Of a stretch of 64,000 nucleotides of DNA, positions 36,973 to 46,335 are shown piece after piece. A program made the position numbers and the translations under genes. Within the stretch, counting starts at the first letter, position 1. Each line of letters starts with the position of its first letter. The notes beneath the pieces are model-generated. The model saw only the letters and a program-made list of their open reading frames with translations, did not search any database and was not told the DNA's origin. Source of the stretch: Agelaius tricolor (lineage: Eukaryota > Chordata > Aves > Passeriformes > Icteridae); NCBI GenBank assembly GCA_023055355.1, contig JALJCS010000037.1:372001-436000 (forward strand), read 5' to 3'.

Positions 36973-37053
36973 TTCACAGAAATCACAGAATTCACAGAAT
37001 TCACAGAATTCACAGAAATCACAGAATTCACAGAAATCACAGAATTCACAGAA
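36973..37053. repeat. Nine tandem 9-bp units in the CR1 tail
   Basis: The units are TTCACAGAA (six copies) and ATCACAGAA (three copies), exactly nine in 81 bp. The repeat is in phase with the codon length, so the + strand encodes a (Ser-Gln-Asn/Lys)n string inside a 140-codon frame at 36896-37318. That is an artefact of the repeat. Confidence 0.95.
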
Positions 37054-37306
37054 TCCCTGGGTTGGAAGAGATCTTCAAGGTCATCGAGTCCAACCCAGCC
37101 CCAACAGCTCAGCTAAACCCTGGCACCCAGTGCCACATCCAGGCCTTGTTAAACACACCCAGGCATGGGGACTCCACCACCTCCCTGGGCAGAATATTCC
37201 AGAAATTTTTCATCATTTCTGTAAAAAACTTTTTCCTAATATCCAACCTAAATTTCCCTTGGTGCAGCTTGAGACTGAGCCCTCTGGTTCCAGACTGGTT
37301 CCTACT
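36973..37306 (-). mobile_element. CR1 LINE 3' end with expanded tail
   Basis: The + strand shows a CR1 3' end in reverse complement. It runs from CAGAATCCCTGGGTTGGAAG (near 37048) through GATCTTCAAGGTCATCGAGT and CCAACCCAGC to TGGGGACTCCACCACCTCCC, TTTTTCCTAATATCCAACCT and GGTGCAGCTTGAGACTG. The motif order and relatively low divergence mark a fairly young avian CR1, 5'-truncated near 37306. The 3' terminal microsatellite of CR1, normally a few short units, is expanded here at 36973-37053. Confidence 0.92.
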
Positions 37307-37358
37307 TTAGGCAGGTAAATGTGGTTTTATTTCTGCTTTTCCAACAAAGGACATCACC

Positions 37359-37402
37359 TTTGGACAATAAACACCCTGAATTTGGACAATAAACACCCTG
37401 AA
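37359..37402. repeat. Two exact tandem copies of a 22-bp unit
   Basis: The unit TTTGGACAATAAACACCCTG plus AA occupies 37359-37380 and again 37381-37402 with no difference. It lies about 50 bp beyond the CR1 5' truncation point. Confidence 0.95.
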
Positions 37403-38204
37403 CTGCTCACAGACCCTTGGAGCTATGGTGTGGCATGTGGATAATTCTGGTTTAGTGACCACACAAAGCACTTTGGACTTCCCCAGGCAGCACATCCCTG
37501 ATCTCTTGGTGCTGGACCAGGACAGTCAGCACCACCCAGCCTGTCTTATGGCTGGCACCACTGCTTCCCTTGCAAAGGACAACCAGTTCTCTTTTTGTTG
37601 TGAATAAATCACCCAGCTAGCAGCTACCTTCCTCTGTTTCATGCAGAGATTAATTTAAAATAGAATAAACACAATACTACTGTTACTATAGTAATGTGCC
37701 AACATAAAAAAATACAACAGAGCATTGATATGCTTATTTGAGGTAAAAAAAATAAATAAATCTGTATTTACTAACCAGTAAAATGTCAACTAGCATATTT
37801 TTCTAGCAAGTCTGGGATATTTCAGTTCAGCCTACTGCTGGTGGCTGAACCCTGGTGTCCTCCAGCCACATTGGGTCTCTCACTCTTCAGGGAAAACCAC
37901 ACCCCAGCATCTCCTCCCTGGTCTGAGCACTCATCTCCATGCACAAGGACGAGGTGACAGGGAGGGGCTGCACAGAGCTGTGCTCTGACTGCAGCCACCC
38001 TCCAGCTCAGATATCCATCAGCAGTTTATAAAAACAGAAAAATCACACTGAGGACTCCCAGATTCCAAGTATTTTGAAAACACTGGGCTTCCTCCCTTCC
38101 CCTACACGGTTGCCCTCTCCAACAGAAGCAGGAATTCCAGATCTGTCTGGAAATCAACCCCCTCTGCCTGAGCTGGGCAGGGATGCCTGCCCAAGGAGAA
38201 GTAC
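37403..38204. other. Gene-free stretch, apparently unique sequence
   Basis: No gene or named repeat was seen. A T-poor AT-rich zone lies at 37650-37800. Confidence 0.4.
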
Positions 38205-38660
38205 ATTACGTGTACAATATTTACCATAACTTCCCAATACTCATCACCCATGTTAGACACTGAGCTTCTACTCTAAACCAATCCAACAGTGCCACCATCA
38301 CAGCAGAAGATGGAGGCCAAGAAGAAGAAGAAGAAAGGCTGGACACGCCCAGATTCCTCCATCTTGCCTCCTGAACTAAAAACACCAAAAATCTATTTTT
38401 CACCCTGTGACAACCTAACTGTTGTTCTACTTAGACTTTCTTGACTCGTAATTCTTCACATAAAGGTTGGTAATTGTTTTTTCCAAGGGCTAAACCAAAG
38501 GCACAGGGGTCTGGGGCTCTGTGCCAAGGTCTCTGAGCCCCCTGTCAGGGTCTCAAGTCCTCCAGGGCAGCCAGAGGAATTTCCTGAGTTCTGACAAGTC
38601 AGTGATCCCCCAGCAGCACCTCAGGTGTTTCAGGAGAGGTTCCTCACCCCCAGGTGCCTG
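38205..38660 (+). mobile_element. Possible ERV-derived fragment
   Basis: The block contains an (AAG)n purine tract at 38320-38335, like a polypurine tract, followed directly by GGCTGGACACGCCCAGATTC and then CTCCATCTTGCCTCC. The combination resembles the 3' part of an avian endogenous retrovirus as I remember it. There is no second copy in the window, no target duplication and no recognisable coding sequence, so boundaries, strand and class are all tentative. Confidence 0.35.
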
Positions 38661-39827
38661 AGGGGTTTGAGGAGGCACAGGCACAAACGTGCAGAGGGGA
38701 TGGATGTTGGGTAAATAAAGAGATGTGCAAGGCTCAGCTGAAGATGGACGTGTATGGGAGAAATTCCCTCCTCCCTCCCTTGTCTCTGAAGTTAAATAAA
38801 TAAACCCTTGTTCTTGCCTGAGGCAGGTTTCTGCTCGATGTGCAGCCAAAACCTTCTCAGTGATTCACTTAACAGTTGTGAGTATGATAATAGCAATAAC
38901 AAAACCACCCAAACAACACAGGAGAACACTGGTGGGTTTTGCAAGACCTCAGAGCTGAGGGCTCCAAATAACTGACATGCCATTGCATTTTCGTGCTTGG
39001 TTTTTAGGGAGGGGTGAGATGGGAAGAAGTGGCTTATTTCATTCTTATTCTCTTACTTATTTGACACTATTTTGATTAGAAAAGAGAAGCTATTGGGACC
39101 AGGTTTGATAGGTTTATACCTCTCCTCAGTGTCAATATTTTCAAGGCAGAATTCTCTCATCAACCAGCACAAATTGCTCTAACTTACTACAAAGAAAAGT
39201 CCCAAAAACCTAGCCATTTTGGTAGAAATATTGCTCACATGGAAGTTATTTTTTATGGATATTGGAAAAAGTTTTCATGTATGCCGCAAACTCCAAACTT
39301 ACAAAGCCTTCCAGCTCAAAGCACTGGAAAGCAACCAGTCTGCAGCCAGCGTGGTGTGTTAGTTCCTCCCTGAAGAATCCAGATATTTACATCTCTTTAG
39401 AAAAGAGTTACAGCTGTAAGCATCATCATTCCATAAGTGGACACCAAAATGTGAGAGGGGAGCCTGCAGAGAGCCTTGGGATGGTGGCTATGGGGTGTGA
39501 GAGCTCTGATATCCATTTTGGGGATGATGGTGAATGCCAAATTCCCTGCTCCCTGTCCCCCCCCACAGCTCATCCTTGCTGAGCAGGCCATGAGTGTCCC
39601 AGGAACTGGGGAGATGAGGGGCAATTGCTGTATGGACTTGGCCTTTAGAGAGCAAGGAACTGCCTTGCATCACTGCATCACAGGGCACCCACTGAGAAAG
39701 GCCCAGATATTCACCTGGATGCTCTTTGCCCACCCCCATGAAGAAGGAGATGGCCTCAGGATTAGCTCTGGATATGCAATCAGCAGATTCTATCCCTGCT
39801 TTGAGTGGGAACAAATCTGATCTCACA
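38661..39827. other. Gene-free stretch, apparently unique sequence
   Basis: No exon or named repeat was recognised. The last six bases (39822-39827, CTCACA) are the target duplication of the next element. Confidence 0.4.
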
Positions 39828-40109
39828 CGTCTCCCTGTTCTTCTAAGTTCTTTCAAGTTTTCTGATGTTTACATTTTTGTAATGGAGTTTTTCGCGCTCT
39901 TTTCATGTCAATAATGATTGTTTTGCATTCTTTTCTGGAAGAAGAGAAATTTGATGGACTGTTGGTTTGACTAGTGTGACAATTTCATCCTCCAATCCAT
40001 GGTCACTTTTGAAGGTCTATAAACATTGGAGTTTGGAAATAAACTGCCATCTTTGTACCTTAGATGTTTCAGCACGCGTGTGTCGCTCACTTCGTGTCCT
40101 ATTGCGACG
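39828..40109 (+). mobile_element. Solo LTR, family A copy 3 (ERVK-like), opposite orientation
   Basis: This 282-bp element is the reverse complement of the copies at 9898, 25188 and 53995. It is flanked by a perfect 6-bp duplication, CTCACA, at 39822-39827 and 40110-40115. On the + strand TCTATAAACA (about 40016) is followed by GGAAATAAAC (about 40036), giving a TATA-like and poly(A)-signal pair, and then a CpG-rich U5. Both termini read CG (CGTCTCCC at the start, GCGACG at the end), where retroviral LTRs normally have TG and CA. Seven CpGs survive in the last 45 bp, unusual in this CpG-depleted window, which suggests a relatively recent insertion. Confidence 0.9.
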
Positions 40110-40303
40110 CTCACAGTGGGGAGAAGTTTCAGGGTTTGTGGCGCTGTGGTTGCTGCCAGCATCACATCTGTGGCACAAAAAGGCCAGGAGAACTCACACA
40201 ACAGATCAGATATGTCTCAGCAGTGTCCTGAGAGGCACATCCTCACACACAGCCATGGCTGGTATCACAGCACTCCAGCACTACCCCTTGCCCCAGTGCC
40301 AGC
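40110..40303. other. Spacer between two solo LTRs of different families
   Basis: The spacer starts with the target duplication of the upstream LTR and ends with that of the downstream one. No retroviral internal motif is seen, so the two LTRs are independent insertions and not the two ends of one provirus. Confidence 0.6.
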
Positions 40304-40626
40304 TGTCACCATTGAGTCAGGAATGGATGAATGAGTGACGCACTCCAGATCTCTTCAGGAGGCTAATAATAATTTTATTAGGAAGCCATTCCTTTTTATA
40401 CACTGTTCTGACACAGGTGGACCTGATTGGTCCTTTAATCAACACACCTTACATGATTGGCTAATTAAGGAAACACCCTTTGGTAAACATCTTATGAGAA
40501 AACAATTGTTGGAAGCACAGCTGTGAGATTGTTCTAATTCTTTCTCTCAGCTTTTCAAAACTGCCCAGAACAATTCCTGGGCAAGTTTATCTGTTTCCCT
40601 CTCTGACCAGGCTATCAGTGTCCACA
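40304..40626 (-). mobile_element. Solo LTR, family E copy 1 (ERVK-like)
   Basis: This 323-bp element is homologous, on the opposite strand, to 45909-46329. Read on the minus strand it starts TGTGGACACTGATAGCC. It carries a CCAAT box in AAAGGACCAATCAGG, a TATA box GTGTATAAAAAGG about 25 bp later, and a poly(A) signal CTAATAAAATT, and it ends ...CAATGGTGACA. The flanks GCCAGC (40298-40303) and GCCAAC (40627-40632) form a 6-bp target duplication with one mismatch. The core promoter elements are in correct order and spacing, so this LTR could be transcriptionally competent, though nothing shows that it is active. Confidence 0.88.
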
Positions 40627-40632
40627 GCCAAC

Positions 40633-42813
40633 AGATAAAACTCGCTTTGAGCTTGCCATGGCTGACATTGTCACAGCTGCATTGGAAACACCACATCTGG
40701 CAGGATTTGTTTCATTCTTTGCCAAGTGTAAATGCTGTCACCTGCCCAGTGTGGCCTTTGGGTGAGGCAGATGCATGAAGGAATCCTCTCTCCAGCTCAG
40801 CTCCTGTCCCTGGGGTCCCTCTGAGCACAAGGAGCATCACTGCCTCTTTGGGCTGTCCTTTGAAATCTCGCTCAGGTGGGTGCTCAAACACAGGTGACAA
40901 AAGGGAGCTGCCCGTGCAGATCAGAGGCAATCAAAGCCCCAGGCACTTCAAAGCAGGAGATTTGCCAGGATGGCAGTGGGGAAGAGCTCTCAAAGCAATG
41001 GTGTGAAGGGGCCACCTTACCTTGCTATACTTGTGCCGGGAACAGAAATTTTAAAAGCAATTTGCATAATATAGATTCTCCTCTCTTGGAATAGCAAATT
41101 AACAGTTCATTTTATGACTCCACCAATCAACACCTATAGCCCATTAAATTTAACAACAAACTTGCCTCATGAAGGAGGCTTCAGCTGAGCCTTTCAACAA
41201 GCACTCCCTATCATTTATTCTTCGCCCTGAATTGTGTTTTCTTTGTTTTATAAACCAGCATTTCTATTTTCTCATTAGCAAGTGGCATGCTAAATTAATT
41301 CCAGGTATTAATTTACACACTGGGTGTTCAATTCAAAGCTCAGCTCTGCTTGGAGTCAGTGGGGACTAACCTTGCTGTATCTTCAGTTCTCCAGAATGAA
41401 TCCAGAGCAGCCCAGGTGCTGCAGGTCTCAGGTAAGGCTGCCTCACACTCTGATGTTGCAGAAAAAACAAACAGAGCAGATCCACTAACCCCATTCTGTC
41501 CCCAGTTAGTGCAGTGCAATTTGAGAGCAACTTCACAGAATGGTAAAAGAAAAATAAAAAATCCTCAGTGTGAACAGTGAATATATCTGGAGGCAAAAAT
41601 TGGCACAAGAACTGAAAATAGGCAAAAGCTTGTTTAAAAAGGTTCAGCTCAGAGCATGGGGGTCACTTCAGTAAACAATGAACCTGCTGCTAATTGAGGG
41701 GAGTGCCACATCACATGGCTTCATTTGCAAAGCTATTTAGAAGGAATAATCAATATTTTATAAATACGTTAAGGTGGTAATAAAAGATGCATGATGCAGT
41801 GTGTAGGTAGGAGCCCTTCTGGAAGGAAATGAAGGAATTATAGATAACCCTGGCATGCTGAAGTGATGCAGCTGGAATGGTTAAGGGGAAGGGCTTTTAA
41901 GATTCTTTAAGTTAGGAAAGTGATAAGAATCCTTTAAAGGAACCATGTGCCACTTTCTTTATATTTAAAATCTGCTTTGCCAGCAGGGAAATGTTTGTAT
42001 CAGCTCTTAGACAGACACATTTCACCCCTGTGCTTTTCATGGGGGTGTTTCCTCTGCACTTCACACTTCACTCACACATAACAAAATAATTTGTGCTACT
42101 TGCAAAACCTGTCCAAAAGTATTCAGACAAAATTCTGCTTAGCCCAAAGACTGGATGGAGTGAGAATAAAAACACAGCAAAAGTTGCACCTACAGGCAGT
42201 GAAAATGCCCATTTTCAGTGTTCTTTTCTCAACAAAAAGAGAATGAGTACAATTTTTGTGGCACAGGACAGGCTTACAGTGGGCCCTTGTGAACTACAGC
42301 CCAGGTTACAACAGCTACTCAATGTCAGAACCACAGTAGGGAAAAATGGATCAAAAGTGATTTTTTTTCTCCCCTTTATAAGAACTGACCATTCCTCATT
42401 TTGTTTCAGGAAAAAGAAAATCCCTACAAAAACATTTTCAGTATTAATTTATTTAAAAAAAAGTGGAATAAATGTTTCTTTTGACAAAAATGGGGAAAAA
42501 AAATCAAACCCAGCTTTTTTTAACCCACTCCAGCACGGACAGAAAAATAATCTCCTCCTCATGCCAAACCATGGGCTCCTACTCCATGGGTAAAATGCTG
42601 GGAGCATTATGGAAGAGAAGATGCAAACAAGCACAATTAAGTGACTCTGCATCACACAGCAGGGGTTCCTGGTAAATACACACCAGACAATTTGTAACCA
42701 TGCTTATGTTTAAACATTTTATGGGTCTAGGAGATCCCAGCTTTAATTTAAACAAACATAAACTTCAGTGTATGGAGATAAATAAAAACAGAACGATAGC
42801 TTTCAGTCTGCCA
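40633..42813. other. Gene-free stretch, apparently unique sequence
   Basis: No exon or named repeat was recognised. A 166-codon forward frame at 42093-42593 is Lys- and Asn-rich because of A-rich DNA and has no domain that I can identify. Confidence 0.4.
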
Positions 42814-42983
42814 GGGCCCTAATGTGAGGCACAGTCTGCATTGCATGAAAGAATTATTTACTAAAGTACAACAAATAAAAGAATTATTCACAAAAGTACA
42901 AAAATACGTACAAAAGTACAGGGCCTAAATGTGAGACATGGTCTGCATTGTATGAAAGAATTATTTACAAAAGAACAAAAATA
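42814..42983. repeat. Diverged tandem duplication, period about 107 bp
   Basis: GGGCCCTAATGTGAGGCACA (42814) recurs as GGGCCTAAATGTGAGACATG (42921). Both are followed by GTCTGCATTG and TATGAAAGAATTATTTAC or a close variant. Between them lies a smaller AAAGTACAA-type repeat (about 42864-42920). The second copy stops after about 63 bp. Confidence 0.8.
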
Positions 42984-44248
42984 TGGTTTGGTCTCTCTCT
43001 GTGTGTGCAGGCAACTCTTTCCATCACCCAGTTTTTAATGATTTTTTTCCTAAATTCTGAGGAAAACATTCCAGAAGGAAAAATAAGAGGAATTATCTTG
43101 ATTGTACATTGTAAGTTTGGGACTAAAATGGTTGACATCTCTAAAAACGAGAGCTGTGTCCCAAGTATATTTCCCATACTAATTTTTCAGCATCCTTGAG
43201 GCAGATATTTGTTTTCTTAAGCACACAGAGGAAAGACCAAACTCCTGTTGCCACTCTCCATCCATTTCTGGCAAATAATGACTTTTTAAATATTGTTGCT
43301 GTGTTGGGCACCCTTCCAACAAGGTGGTAGGGATTATACATTTTCCTCTCAAGTTTTTTTTTTAATTTTAAGTTCCTAAACATTGTTGGATGATTTCCCT
43401 GTGCACAATTAACTAGCCTGGATCTGCTCTGCAAGAATGAGAAGGCAAAGTAAGAGAGTCCTCCAGGACAGGGGATAATGCTGACCAGGTATTAAATTCA
43501 TGCAAAACACACACTGACCTAGAGATTAGAAACTGAGGCACTGAAGCAGGAAAAGTGCTGAGGAGCACAACAGGCACATCAGAGCCAAAATCAGAACAAA
43601 ACCCACAACAGAAAATACTACACTAAAAAAAAGAAAAAAGTGAAATTAAAAAAAAAAAAAAAACAAAACCAAAAAAACCCAGAGGGAAATAAAACCTCCA
43701 AACAAAATCCTCTAAAATTGTGTAAGACAGCTTTGGAATGTTTCAGCATTTGCCTGTCTATATATAATAAACCCATAATGAGAACACTCACATGCCTGCA
43801 GTGGAGAATCATCCCCTCCCTGTCAGACAAGGTTCCCTCCATGCTGGGTTTGTGCATTTTACAGGATCTTTATCCTTCATCACTGAATGCCAGGGCCGAG
43901 CTCTCCTTTTTTGCAGAGCTTCAAGCAAAGGCTTGGGTTTGCTTTGCAGATTTCCAGGAGCTGCCACAATCCCCCCTTTCCCACAGGTCTACTACAGCAG
44001 GAGGCACTCAGGGCCTGGGCAGGACTCCCCTCCAACCTCATTTTACCCCAGCAATTTCAGAGGTTTTGGGAATATCCAGACACTGATAAAATAGGAGAGA
44101 AAATCCTGGGCCTGTAGAGCTTTTCCTTTTGAAGAAGGATCTTGGGTGACTTCTTTTCATGGGTTCCTACAGTGAGGACTGAACACATTTGGGGGTTCAG
44201 ATTTGGGAGGGGGAGAGGTGGGAGTCAAAGAAGGAACTGTGTTCTCTG
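42984..44248. other. Gene-free stretch
   Basis: No exon was recognised. An A run of about 15 lies at 43649-43663 in a longer A-rich region. Confidence 0.4.
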
Positions 44249-44413
44249 GCCTTTACTCTGTCCTTATAAAAGCAAGAACAAAAAAGTGAGTGTATTTTTA
44301 ATTATAGCATTGCAAAACCGTGTATTTCAGAAAAAAATTTATATATTTAGGACAGCATTCAACTTTTTTTTTGACTTACTACTTCTGCAAAGGACTTTTC
44401 CTGGAGTCCAGAT
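44249..44413 (+). repeat. Left arm of a large inverted repeat
   Basis: About 165 bp match the reverse complement of 45479-45817 at roughly 95 % identity outside the TA-rich part. Shared blocks include AAAAGCAAGAACAAAAAAGT, AATTATAGCATTGCAAAAC, TATTTAGGACAGCATTCA and GACTTACTACTTCTGCAAAG. Where the right arm has about 190 bp of TA-rich sequence, this arm has only a short AAAAAAATTTATAT. Similarity ends abruptly at AGTCCAGAT (44413). Confidence 0.93.
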
Positions 44414-45478
44414 TCTGCTGCAGCTAAAATCCCCAATTATAGTAAGAGGTGCTTGCAATACAGGTTATTTTGATGGACATAATACCCAAAACTAAGCTTT
44501 CTACCATCTGTTTGTCCCTAAAATTTGAAAGCAAAGAGAACATATTTCACCACTGCGTCAGTGAAAAGTAAGATAAATGCTATTTAGATGCATGTGCAGC
44601 ATATGTTCTCTCTTCTATGACACATTCATCTGTAAGGTTTTACTCATTTCTCTGGAGACACATATCAGTAGGAAAAAGGAAAAAAGCCACCAACTTCCCA
44701 CCCCAACCAATCCCTCCACAAAGCCAGGAACTCTGAGCACACAGTTTGTGGGACATTAGAGTGGGACATGGATTTTACATTATTTATTTATTATAATGTG
44801 GGACATTAGTTATTTATTATAAATTTATAAATGTGGGACGTTATTTATTTATTTATTAAGTGGGGAAAAAACCCTGGACTTTACACATTATATTATTTAT
44901 TTATTTATTCCCCCCTCCAATTCCCTCCCCTGGCAGCTTCAATGGCAGGACTTGGTGGATCTGGGGTGCTTGGGAAGCACAAGAAGGTAAAGCTGTGATG
45001 GGCTGGGAGGGTTTGTGTTACATATCTGAGTAGAAAGCTGGAAATTTGTTTTCCCAGCAGCTCCTTTGGCAATTCCAGCAGCTGGTAGACACAAAGTAGA
45101 AGGGGAAAGGGAAAGTAGAAGGGAAATGAGCACCACAACTGTCACTGCAGAGCTGCCCTGCTGTCCCCAGAGCTGCCAGGGCTTTGCAGTGCTATGTGGG
45201 ACACAAGACTGCCTTTTCCCCAGAGAAAATAGGCAGTTCAATACCCAAAAACCACTTGGGGGTGTTGGTCTGGCACCTCCCTGGTGCACCTTCAGCTGTC
45301 TCTGCAGAGGCTGCCCCACAGGAGGGGGGAACTCAGAGGTTCCTCCCTGGCTCCAAGGCTCTGCAGAGCTCTCTGCAGACAGGGCTGGGTGTGTGAGAAC
45401 CTGCTGGCTCAGGGGGAGGCAGGCACTTGGAGAGCAAATCTTGATATGGCAGGGCAGCCATGCTGCTCTGGACCATGC
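44414..45478. other. Loop of the inverted repeat
   Basis: About 1.06 kb of sequence separates the two arms. It has a degenerate AT-rich minisatellite at 44747-44911 and is otherwise unique-looking. A forward frame at 45066-45533 is open for 155 codons but has no recognisable domain. I see no transposase-like or other coding signal that would make the arms terminal repeats of a DNA transposon. Confidence 0.5.
44747..44911. repeat. Degenerate AT-rich minisatellite based on TGTGGGACATTA
   Basis: TGTGGGACATTA or a close variant occurs about four times (near 44748, 44760, 44798 and 44832). Most copies are followed by (TTTA)n-type sequence of variable length. It ends in (TTAT)n before a C run near 44910. 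Confidence 0.8.
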
Positions 45479-45678
45479 ATCTGGACTCCAGGAAAAGTCC
45501 TTTGCAGAAGTAGTAAGTCAAAAAAAGGGCTGAATGCTGTCCTAAATATATATATATTTATATATAATATATAATATATATAAAATATATATAATATATT
45601 GTATATAATATTATATATAATATATATTTATATATAAATATATATATTTATATATATTTATATTTATATAAATAAATA

Positions 45679-45734
<56 letters not shown>

Positions 45735-45817
45735 CTGAAATACACAGTTTTGCAATGCTATAATTAGAAATACACTCACTTTTTTGTTCTTGCTTTTGGT
45801 AAGGACAGAGCCAGGCC
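45479..45817 (-). repeat. Right arm of the inverted repeat, with TA-rich expansion
   Basis: This is the reverse-complement partner of 44249-44413. The homologous flanks are 45479-45545 and 45735-45817, and they bracket a TA-rich insert of about 190 bp. Outside the insert there are only a handful of substitutions and small indels between arms, so the duplication is relatively recent or the arms have been homogenised. Confidence 0.93.
45545..45734. repeat. TA-rich microsatellite, including a pure (TA)n run
   Basis: The block is entirely A and T apart from a single G. It mixes ATATATTTATAT, ATAATATAT and AAATAAATAAAT motifs and ends in an uninterrupted (TA)n run of about 46 bp starting near 45686. 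Such tracts are self-complementary and can extrude cruciforms. The corresponding position in the left arm is only about 14 bp, so this is an arm-specific expansion. Confidence 0.97.
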
Positions 45818-45908
45818 TGAACCTGGAGTGATGGTTTGTTCTTTATCCATCACTGCTTTCCCTGTCCTGTCCTCTTTTCCCTATTTCAGCAGGTGGGCCT
45901 GGTGTCAG

Positions 45909-46329
45909 TGTGGATGCTGAGAGAGAGAAATGGAGAATTTCCCAGGCATTGTTCTGGGAAAACTGAGAGAAGCTCAGAGAAAGAATCAAACCAATCCTTA
46001 ACCTCTGTGATAATGTTGACATGTGCTCCATGATGTTTACAGTAAGATGGTTACCAAAGAGGGGTTTCTCAATTAGCCCTCTTTGGGGCTAGGTTTATTA
46101 ATTCTTAATAAATGGTGATGGTGTGTTGATTAAAGGACCAATCAGGTCCACTTGTACTGGAATAGTGTATAAAAATAATAAATAGTGTACATAATTAAAT
46201 AGTTATAGTAAATAGTTATATATAAATATAGAAATAGTGTATAAAAATGAATGGGTTTCTAAAAAATTGGATTATTAGCCTCTGGAGTGTGTGCCACCTA
46301 TCCTGACTGTTCCTGACTCAAAGGTGACA
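45909..46329 (+). mobile_element. Solo LTR, family E copy 2 (ERVK-like), AT-expanded
   Basis: This 421-bp element is flanked by a perfect 6-bp duplication, TGTCAG, at 45903-45908 and 46330-46335. It begins TGTGGATGCTGAGAG and ends ...CTCAAAGGTGACA, matching the minus-strand reading of 40304-40626. The CCAAT box is at 46138-46142. It is about 98 bp longer than its relative, mainly because of an AT-rich expansion that leaves two TATA-like GTGTATAAAAA motifs (near 46166 and 46238) where the other copy has one. The AATAAA-type poly(A) signal of the other copy is changed to CTAAAAAATT here. No internal retroviral sequence is present. Confidence 0.92.
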
Positions 46330-46335
46330 TGTCAG

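Noticed and set aside
36896..37318. 140-codon frame with a Ser-Gln-Asn/Lys repeat
   Set aside because: It runs through the CR1 tail repeat and the antisense CR1 sequence, so it is a repeat artefact.
39828..40626. The two neighbouring LTRs as the ends of one provirus
   Set aside because: They belong to different families, lie in opposite orientation and each has its own 6-bp target duplication.
42093..42593. 166-codon forward open frame
   Set aside because: The Lys/Asn-rich composition follows from A-rich DNA, and no family is recognised.
44249..45817. Inverted repeat as terminal inverted repeats of a DNA transposon
   Set aside because: The arms are not bounded by a target-site duplication that I can find, and the spacer shows no transposase-like coding sequence.
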